From: Bacteroidales bacterium
Lineage (GTDB): Bacteria; Bacteroidota; Bacteroidia; Bacteroidales; JAOZQN01
Length of the DNA: 5,122 nt
Direction of reading: 5' to 3'
Assembly: GCA_029938985.1 (NCBI GenBank)
Contig: JAOZTW010000426.1
Coordinates: 1-5,122, forward strand
Part shown: one piece after another, positions 1 to 5,122 of the stretch
Layout of the letters: each line of letters begins with the position of its first letter
How positions within the stretch are numbered: position 1 is the stretch's first letter
Position numbers and translations under genes: made by a program
Notes under the pieces: model-generated
Database searches by the model: none
What the model was told of the DNA's origin: nothing
Seen by the model: the letters and a program-made list of their open reading frames with translations, nothing else

Positions 1-3000
1 CTTGTATTACGTTTTCAATGTCAATTATTGGTTCGTCTGTATTAACAGAGAGTGAGTATCCTGTATCGCTTACAGAGAAAATAACATCTGAATTATTAAA
101 TAGACCTATTAATTTGCCCTCAATTTTAATTATTTCAATTATTTCATCACTATATGGATTAATTCTCGCACTAAATTCTGTGATTTTTACACTTAATTCG
201 TTTGTAATCTCGAAAACTTCACCACCATAAATAGAAAAAGAATATTCAGTTTCATTTTTAATTATTTCATATTTAACAGGATTATTTGGATTTTGTTTTA
301 ATCCATTAATAAGTATATTACCAGAGCACCTGAATGTTGCTATATCTGAATTTGATATACCAATTTCTATTTCTGTAAAAGCTAATTTGAGTATTCCAAG
401 CTCTAAATAAGACACTGGAGGTGTTTCTTTATCTATATAGCTAATAATTAAATTATTAGGTGTGTAAATTAAAGAAACATCAAATTTTATATCACCAAAA
501 AAGATTGAACCAGTTGATACAAACTCTGAAATTGAATCGTTAAGTAGTTTAAATTCAAGATGGGTTATTTTAAAATCAAATAATCCGAATTGTAAAGTTT
601 GTTCTCCTTCTAAAGCAAATGATAGGCTATTCGTATTTGAACTTACTTTTACTTCTACAATTTTTCCACCAATTTCAATTTGAGCATTAGCATTTATAAC
701 AGAAATACCATTTGAGTTTATCGCTAATTCTAAGGTAGTAAATTCAAATCTTAATGCTCCAAAATCTAATACTAATCCTGAATTACTTTGTAAAGATACA
801 ATATATTTTTTAGAATAGTCGTTGTAGTCAAAATCTACAGTTGTTGTTGTTGAATTTGCTCCAATTTCAATTTCAGCACTTGCACTCACTGAAGTTAAAC
901 CTGAGTTGTTAAATATGAAAGATAAAGAACTAAAATTCAATTTAGTATCTAAAAAAGGGAAAAGTATTCCTATATTACTACCATCTTCAATATTTGCGGA
1001 TAAACTATTTATTCCGTTTTTTGTTATATCTAATTCAACATAAATTGAGTTAGAACTTGAGGGAAAAATTAAAGAACCTGCAATTTTAGAACTTTCAAAT
1101 ACATTCTGTTTAATATATAGAACAAAAGTATCTATACAAAAATCAAGAATACCACCTGGGAGTGAATATATAGGACGTTCAAATGATGCAGTTGCTTCAC
1201 TTTCTGGAACTAGCATCAAGTCGCATGTAACACCTCCGTCTGTTCCTATTAAAAAATTACCAGTAATTAGTCTTCGTTCTGCATCTGGATTTTTATCTTC
1301 CCATGTTTTTGGTAACTCAATTGTGCAACCATCAATATATGTACCTACAAAATTATTGCTTCTGCCATCATTAGTTGCTTCTCTAATATTTGAATTTTGA
1401 TTTATATCAATTTTTATATAGCCAACAGAAACAATAACACCTGTGTTACCTAATAAAAAATGGTTGTAATTAAAACTTGCATTATCTACATTATAGACAA
1501 ACCCATTAGTGGAATTATAAATTAGACCATCACCATTAAAAATAGCATGCAAAGGTTCCTCAATTACTATTTTGTTAGTATAATCAAACGGCTTTACAAA
1601 GTTAGAAGGAAACTCAATTGCAAAATTAAGCTGAAGTCTTAAATCTATTTGTGGGTAAATTATTTTTTTTACAGCTTCAATAACAGGAGTATTAAACCAT
1701 AAATAATACAACCTGTTAATATTATTTAATGTAGCCTCAAATCCATCTGCTGAGTTAATATACAATGTAAATAATATTTCTGGTATTGAAGCGGATAATT
1801 GAATATTTGAATGAATCTGAGCTACAATACCAGCAACAGCAGTACCATGATAATTTTGTTCAATATCATCAGCCTCATCTCCATTAGCAGGAATTATAGG
1901 TGGAATTAGGTTTCTGTAAAAATCATAACTACTAATAATTTTTGCAGTCAGAACAGGAGGATTTACAATATTGATATCAGGTATGTAATTCGTATTAAGC
2001 TTAGGGTGAGTATATGCAACATAATTACCAGGATTTCCAACAAAACACTGAGACAGAACATTTGAGATTCCTGAATCGTTTATAGCTATCGTTATTTCTG
2101 GTTTTCCTGTTGCATATTTTTCAGCTATTCCTGCATTGTAAGAACGTAACATGTAATCATGTATTAGGTCCCATGCATCAAAAATCCTTACTTTATGCAA
2201 CTCCCATTGATAATCAGAATAATAAGTATGTGGTCTTGGTGTTAAGGTTGACAGTTTTGGCTTTGAATAAAAAATTGGTTCTGAAAACAAAATTTCATTA
2301 AATATATTTGAATTATTTAAACTTTTATTAATTTCAACTATTTTTAATAAACTTGAATTATTTATTCGATAAATATATGAATTCAAATATTCGATTTCTG
2401 TAATTAAAATCAGTTGATTTTCTTCAATAAAATCATCTAAAAAACCACTATTCATATTATGTATTTCATTTAATTTTATTGATATTTTATTTGAAAGTAA
2501 TATGTCTTCTCGGTCAGAGAATATCTTATACCAATATTCGACAATACGTTCGTCTGTATGTAACAAGATTAATAGTTCGTCTTCTTGTTCTGGTGTAAAT
2601 GAAACTATTTTTTTTGAAAACTCTGAACCTGCAAGGTAATCAGTTATAGTATAATCATTTAGTTCATTCCATAAATTATCATCCAACGATTCAATTACAA
2701 TAGAATTAAGTGTGTCAAAAAAAATTTTATTCTTGGCAAGTAATAGATATTGGTTTATTACTTCGTTGCCTATATAAAAAGTTATTTCAGAATTAGTTTC
2801 TGAAAAATTAATTGTTTTTGACATTAGTGGGTAATCCTCTACATTGATTTCTATTAAAAAATCATTTTTATATGGTAGGTATTGTTTTATCAGCTCTTCA
2901 AATTCCGATAAGGTTACATCTTTCATATAGACAGATGTATCTATTGGGTCTTTCACTGTTATTAAAACAGAGTTAACACTTTTATAACTTGGATCAAAAA

Positions 3001-3031
3001 TATTGAATATTATTTGAAAATCATTTTTCAT
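1..3031 (-). CDS. Subtilisin-like (S8) domain protein, probably catalytically dead, with long beta-repeat C-terminus (3'-partial)
   Basis: I checked the minus frame codon by codon: no stop from the ATG at 3031-3029 to the left edge, giving 1010 residues and no end. The leader is A/T-only with no Shine-Dalgarno motif. It is the first ATG after the in-frame stop at 3103-3101. No signal peptide is visible. Residues 1-265 are an unrecognised N-terminal region. Residues 271-400 look like the front half of a subtilase: SDYQWEL around W276, an AW pair at 286-287, the Asp motif AINDSGI (D319), HPKL at 342-345, SYDF near 370, and the His motif HGTAVAGIVA (H395). Similarity then stops: no oxyanion Asn block and no GTSxAxP Ser motif follow in 615 residues. 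Residues about 500-620 are beta-rich (GNTG at 528-531, GTYIDGCTIELP from 563). From about 624 on there are six repeats of 60-67 residues. Seen: the frame, motifs and repeats. Inferred: loss of peptidase activity and cytoplasmic location. A DUF6603-like identity for the rear half is only a vague resemblance. Confidence 0.85.
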   Translation of the reverse strand, partial: MKNDFQIIFNIFDPSYKSVNSVLITVKDPIDTSVYMKDVTLSEFEELIKQYLPYKNDFLIEINVEDYPLMSKTINFSETNSEITFYIGNEVINQYLLLAKNKIFFDTLNSIVIESLDDNLWNELNDYTITDYLAGSEFSKKIVSFTPEQEDELLILLHTDERIVEYWYKIFSDREDILLSNKISIKLNEIHNMNSGFLDDFIEENQLILITEIEYLNSYIYRINNSSLLKIVEINKSLNNSNIFNEILFSEPIFYSKPKLSTLTPRPHTYYSDYQWELHKVRIFDAWDLIHDYMLRSYNAGIAEKYATGKPEITIAINDSGISNVLSQCFVGNPGNYVAYTHPKLNTNYIPDINIVNPPVLTAKIISSYDFYRNLIPPIIPANGDEADDIEQNYHGTAVAGIVAQIHSNIQLSASIPEILFTLYINSADGFEATLNNINRLYYLWFNTPVIEAVKKIIYPQIDLRLQLNFAIEFPSNFVKPFDYTNKIVIEEPLHAIFNGDGLIYNSTNGFVYNVDNASFNYNHFLLGNTGVIVSVGYIKIDINQNSNIREATNDGRSNNFVGTYIDGCTIELPKTWEDKNPDAERRLITGNFLIGTDGGVTCDLMLVPESEATASFERPIYSLPGGILDFCIDTFVLYIKQNVFESSKIAGSLIFPSSSNSIYVELDITKNGINSLSANIEDGSNIGILFPFLDTKLNFSSLSFIFNNSGLTSVSASAEIEIGANSTTTTVDFDYNDYSKKYIVSLQSNSGLVLDFGALRFEFTTLELAINSNGISVINANAQIEIGGKIVEVKVSSNTNSLSFALEGEQTLQFGLFDFKITHLEFKLLNDSISEFVSTGSIFFGDIKFDVSLIYTPNNLIISYIDKETPPVSYLELGILKLAFTEIEIGISNSDIATFRCSGNILINGLKQNPNNPVKYEIIKNETEYSFSIYGGEVFEITNELSVKITEFSARINPYSDEIIEIIKIEGKLIGLFNNSDVIFSVSDTGYSLSVNTDEPIIDIENVIQ

Positions 3032-3052
3032 ATTATAATAATTTATTTTATT

Positions 3053-3060
3053 TGCTTTTA
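3053..3060. repeat. 8-bp target-site duplication, left copy
   Basis: TGCTTTTA directly abuts the left end of the element and is repeated exactly at 3269-3276, directly abutting the right end. Confidence 0.88.
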
Positions 3061-3074
3061 ACAGGCTTTGTTTA
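3061..3074 (+). repeat. Left terminal inverted repeat of the MITE
   Basis: ACAGGCTTTGTTTA is the exact reverse complement of 3255-3268. If the A at 3060 and the T at 3269 are counted, the match is 15 bp, but those bases also belong to the target duplication. Confidence 0.92.
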
Positions 3075-3087
3075 TTAAAAATGTAAC

Positions 3088-3188
3088 TCCAAGTTCCTGC
3101 TTAGAGAATCAGAGAATAGACTACCAATCAAGTAATTTGCAAGACAAGTTTGCGACTATTCTACCTTTCTCCAAGCAAGGAGCTTGGA
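3088..3188. repeat. Long imperfect hairpin inside the MITE
   Basis: The arm 3088-3119 pairs with 3156-3188 at about 26 of 33 aligned positions, in blocks TCCAAG, TCC, TGCTT, GAGAA and AGAATAG, around a loop of about 36 bases. It is off-centre in the element: 13 bases separate it from the left terminal repeat and 66 from the right one. In the minus-strand transcript the stem is followed by a T-rich stretch (3084-3074), so it could act as a weak terminator or attenuator between the two genes, or as a processed RNA structure. That role is inferred. Confidence 0.75.
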
Positions 3189-3254
3189 AAAACATTTCTG
3201 TTATATTACTTAATTTAAAGAAAAACAACAACTTAGTTAAGGTTCTTTTTTTTA

Positions 3255-3268
3255 TAAACAAAGCCTGT
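3255..3268 (-). repeat. Right terminal inverted repeat of the MITE
   Basis: TAAACAAAGCCTGT is the exact reverse complement of 3061-3074. It is preceded inside the element by a run of eight T (3246-3253). Confidence 0.92.
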
Positions 3269-3276
3269 TGCTTTTA
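3269..3276. repeat. 8-bp target-site duplication, right copy
   Basis: TGCTTTTA directly abuts the right end of the element and matches 3053-3060. Without the element and one copy, the ancestral spacer between the two genes would be about 42 bp. Confidence 0.88.
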
Positions 3277-3289
3277 ATATATTTAAGAA

Positions 3290-3454
3290 TTAATAATAGT
3301 CAAACCAATCTAGCCCCATCCTTCTTTTAATGAAAATTTTTCCAGGAAGTTGTTCATTTTCTATTTGATAAGGTGTTCTATTATCTAATTTTTTTAATAT
3401 TTCATGAAAATTATTAGATTCAATATCATTTATTTCTTTAAAATTGAAACCATA
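3290..3454 (-). pseudogene. Displaced relic of the original 3' end of the propeller gene
   Basis: In its original frame this stretch encodes 54 residues: 51 identical to residues 501-551 of the propeller protein, then Asp-Tyr-Tyr and TAA (3292-3290). It has no start codon near its front. Read upstream, its frame hits a stop (TAG) at 3478-3476. The present propeller gene enters it in another frame and stops after five residues (LWFQF). It is therefore not an independent gene. It records how the protein probably ended before the duplication. Confidence 0.8.
3302..3454. repeat. 153-bp direct repeat, outer copy
   Basis: Base-by-base reading shows identity with 3468-3620 at a constant offset of 166 bp. 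The copy begins AAACCAATC and ends GAAACCATA, so AAACCA occurs at both ends of the unit. The base before it is C (3301), which belongs to the ancestral Asp codon. The unit is exactly 51 codons long. Identity without any visible change implies a recent event or ongoing conversion between the copies. Confidence 0.97.
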
Positions 3455-5122
3455 GCGGGTAGCCGCGAAACCAATCTAGCCCCATCCTTCTTTTAATGAA
3501 AATTTTTCCAGGAAGTTGTTCATTTTCTATTTGATAAGGTGTTCTATTATCTAATTTTTTTAATATTTCATGAAAATTATTAGATTCAATATCATTTATT
3601 TCTTTAAAATTGAAACCATAAAAACTACATTCTGTTATTTTAGTTGCTACCCAACCATTATAATCATTTTTATATAAAAATCTAATAAAATCAATATTTT
3701 TTTCTTGTTCTGGCTTTAAAACAGCAAAATCAAATGTATCAAGGCAGTCATTTAAAATTTTCATATAATACTCATATTCATGTTCATATCTATAAATTAT
3801 ACCATAATCAATTTTATCCGTTATTTCTAAATAATAAACTGGAATAATATGGTAAACTATCTCAATCTGTAGTGAATCTGAAATTTTTGAAATCTGTTTG
3901 AATTTATCAGGAGCAAAAAACTTAAGCTTACTACTCAAAACAATTTTACTAACCCCTTTCTGTTTCAATTGTATCATAAAATCATCAATTTTTTTGTTTG
4001 ATAAGGTATCAAAATTAAAGAAAAAAAGATTTTTATAATAACCAAAAGAAGATTTTTCTCCTTTTAATTTTGTAATATATTTTTTTTCTTGTTTAGAAGA
4101 ATAAAAAAAAGCATTCCTAGATTCCATACATAAGGAAGTTCTGTCCATTGCAAATTGTCTTTTTTTAGAATCCAGTATGCAGTAGAATTTAGTGTAACGA
4201 TCAAAACATTTGTTTATAAAATAAAAGCGTTGGGTCGCAGAATCAATAGATGCTTTTATTTTTCCACAATTTTTTGTAATAGCATATACTTCTGCATCTA
4301 TTGTTTTAATGCAATTCTCATCAAAAACAGTAAAGTATCGAGGAGGGTCTGATTGTATATAAGGACTTGTTTTTAGCTTATTTAGTATTTCAACATTAAA
4401 AACACTTTGTAAGCTTAAGTCATCAGTAACATGTAATAAAAACGCCAACGAGTCCTTTATTACAGTTACATATATATTATTATCAAAATAGTTAAAATTG
4501 ATTGCTACTCTATTCATATAGAATAAGTTCTCAACTGTTTTTCCATTTTTGCAGTATAAAATATAATAATCAAAACACGACCAAGAATTATTCTTATAGT
4601 CTTTTTGTTTTAGTTCTTCTCCTCTACATCCATACTGCTTACTATAAAGATATTTATTGTAATAATCTTTAATATAAATAGGTGTTTTTTTATCTTTTAA
4701 GGAACGCTCATGGAATTTTTCTTCGTAAAATATTTTCAATTCGTAATCAGGATATAAAATCCAGACATTATCATTAATATCTATTTTTATGTCAGCAACA
4801 ATATTATTTTTAGAAGACTTAGACAACTGATAACTTGTTTTTGTTGTATCCTCCAATAGAATTAATTCTTCTTTAGAGCTGTTAAAATACCAAAGTCTAT
4901 TTTTACTATCAATATCTGCTATATATGCAAAATATCCATCTATTCCAAGTTTTTTTTTATCCCACTTTTTTACAATACTATCTTTTATTAACACCAAATA
5001 TTGATCATTATAAAATAACGTATTGTTATTTTCTTTTAGTTTGAACGCTCCCATAAAACGGCAACCTTTCCAATTTCTCTTATCATAAACAGACAATCCA
5101 TTAGTTGTAGTAATCCATTTGT
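3438..5122 (-). CDS. Two-component-regulator-type beta-propeller protein with unknown alpha/beta C-terminal domain (5'-partial)
   Basis: The frame is open from the right edge to the TAA at 3440-3438, with 560 visible residues. A TTG at 5096 could be taken as a start, but the frame continues upstream and the residues across it read WITTTNGLSVYD, a typical Reg_prop blade motif. The true start therefore lies outside the window. Two further blade signatures follow: DIDSKNRLWY (visible residues 69-78) and DIKIDINDNVWI (110-121). More beta-rich, blade-like sequence runs to about residue 340. Residues about 345-551 are alpha/beta, with buried strands such as KIVLSS and IEIVYHII, and have no motif I recognise. 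No histidine kinase, response regulator or HTH domain is visible, unlike classical hybrid two-component systems. The last nine residues (RGYPLWFQF) are not ancestral: they come from a frame-shifted read into a duplicated 3' end. Known of the family: such propellers act as sensing or protein-binding modules. The role here is inferred. Confidence 0.85.
   Translation of the reverse strand, partial: KWITTTNGLSVYDKRNWKGCRFMGAFKLKENNNTLFYNDQYLVLIKDSIVKKWDKKKLGIDGYFAYIADIDSKNRLWYFNSSKEELILLEDTTKTSYQLSKSSKNNIVADIKIDINDNVWILYPDYELKIFYEEKFHERSLKDKKTPIYIKDYYNKYLYSKQYGCRGEELKQKDYKNNSWSCFDYYILYCKNGKTVENLFYMNRVAINFNYFDNNIYVTVIKDSLAFLLHVTDDLSLQSVFNVEILNKLKTSPYIQSDPPRYFTVFDENCIKTIDAEVYAITKNCGKIKASIDSATQRFYFINKCFDRYTKFYCILDSKKRQFAMDRTSLCMESRNAFFYSSKQEKKYITKLKGEKSSFGYYKNLFFFNFDTLSNKKIDDFMIQLKQKGVSKIVLSSKLKFFAPDKFKQISKISDSLQIEIVYHIIPVYYLEITDKIDYGIIYRYEHEYEYYMKILNDCLDTFDFAVLKPEQEKNIDFIRFLYKNDYNGWVATKITECSFYGFNFKEINDIESNNFHEILKKLDNRTPYQIENEQLPGKIFIKRRMGLDWFRGYPLWFQF
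3453..3466. other. G+C-rich filler between the two 153-bp copies, flanked by 7-bp GAAACCA repeats
   Basis: The 14 bases TAGCGGGTAGCCGC lie between GAAACCA at 3446-3452 and GAAACCA at 3467-3473. Bases 3455-3467 match neither flank of the 153-bp unit and are almost pure G+C in an A+T-rich window. GCGG and CCGC could pair around a GTAG loop. The second GAAACCA carries the G of the end-of-unit version, not the C found at the start of the outer copy (3301). This resembles a target duplication around a tiny insert, or templated repair filler. The linker sets the new tail of the propeller protein (Arg-Gly-Tyr-Pro). Confidence 0.7.
3468..3620. repeat. 153-bp direct repeat, inner copy (within the propeller CDS)
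   Basis: This copy is the translated one and encodes the 51 residues from YGFNF to GLDWF of the propeller protein. It joins without a break to the unique upstream gene sequence at 3621. On its other side it meets the 13-bp linker instead of the Asp-Tyr-Tyr-stop found beside the outer copy. Recombination between the two copies would remove 166 bp and restore the presumed original ending. Confidence 0.97.

Larger units (their letters stand above)
3061..3268. mobile_element. MITE-like non-autonomous element, 208 bp
   Basis: The ends are perfect 14-bp inverted repeats (ACAGGCTTTGTTTA at 3061-3074, its complement at 3255-3268). They are flanked by identical 8-bp copies of TGCTTTTA at 3053-3060 and 3269-3276. 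Similarity of the ends continues imperfectly inwards for some 15 bases. There is no credible gene inside, only a large imperfect hairpin, so it would need a transposase acting in trans. It sits 30 bp before the start codon of the subtilase-like gene and 21 bp after the original stop of the propeller gene. An 8-bp target duplication fits several families (for example IS1595, ISL3, IS982-like or some IS4-like elements). I cannot assign one from the ends alone. Confidence 0.88.

Noticed and set aside
18..230. Plus-strand open frame of 70 codons
   Set aside because: Lies wholly antisense to the continuous minus-strand subtilase-like frame and shows no recognisable protein features.
2110..2301. 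Plus-strand open frame of 63 codons
   Set aside because: Antisense to the conserved QWEL/AW region of the subtilase-like domain; a shadow.
3032..3060. Bacteroidetes-type promoter (TTG ... TAnnTTTG) upstream of the subtilase-like gene
   Set aside because: Only partial matches such as TACATTTT near 3085-3078 are present, without a well-spaced upstream TTG; not strong enough to call.
3064..3265. IS6-family ends (GGCTTTGTT with 8-bp duplication)
   Set aside because: If the ends are set at GG, the flanking 8 bp do not match. The perfect duplication fits only ends beginning ACAGG.
3068..3277. Plus-strand open frame of 69 codons spanning almost the whole MITE
   Set aside because: It begins inside one terminal repeat and ends in the target duplication, and follows the hairpin arms. 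It is too short and unlike any transposase, so it is treated as chance within the element.
3293..3325. Original tail GLDWFDYY resembles the start of the Rhs core motif (GLDWYDYGARFYD)
   Set aside because: Only a few residues match and a stop follows at once. Nothing else in either gene shows YD repeats or an Rhs core.
3453..3467. Integron attC-like or CRISPR-type spacer between the 153-bp repeats
   Set aside because: No GTTRRRY core sites, no integrase and only two copies. The repeat unit is coding sequence and far too long for a CRISPR repeat.
4155..4352. Plus-strand open frame of 65 codons
   Set aside because: Antisense to the propeller gene, with a Phe/Ile/Cys-rich composition typical of reverse reading of an A+T-rich gene.

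Overview
The window is strongly A+T-rich. It holds two large co-oriented genes on the minus strand, and both run off an edge. The larger gene has an A/T-only leader and no Shine-Dalgarno motif. The other contains two-component-regulator-type propeller repeats. Together these fit a Bacteroidetes (Cytophaga/Flavobacterium-type) bacterium, but no marker gene confirms this.

Layout in the direction of transcription (right to left). (1) 5122-3438: a beta-propeller protein, 5'-truncated by the window. It has recognisable Reg_prop-type blades and a C-terminal alpha/beta region that I do not recognise. (2) 3620-3290: the 3' end of this gene is present twice, as two identical 153-bp direct copies separated by a 13-bp G+C-rich linker. 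The inner copy ends the present gene with a new 9-residue tail. The outer copy is a promoterless relic that still carries the probable original ending (Asp-Tyr-Tyr-stop). (3) 3268-3061: a 208-bp MITE-like element with 14-bp perfect terminal inverted repeats, an 8-bp target duplication and a long internal hairpin. (4) 3031-1: an open frame of at least 1010 codons without a stop. It encodes a protein with the Asp and His motifs of a subtilisin-like (S8) protease, but with no recognisable Ser motif. The catalytic domain seems to stop just after the His motif and to give way to a long beta-rich, repetitive region.

Without the MITE and one copy of its target duplication, the original stop of the propeller gene would lie about 42 bp before the subtilase-like start. 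The two genes were therefore probably adjacent in one transcription unit, later disturbed by two events at the junction: a tandem duplication with a filler insert, and a MITE insertion. How the two proteins work together cannot be read from the sequence. A propeller scaffold beside a signal-peptide-less, probably inactive subtilase relative suggests a protein-interaction role rather than metabolism, but this is inference.
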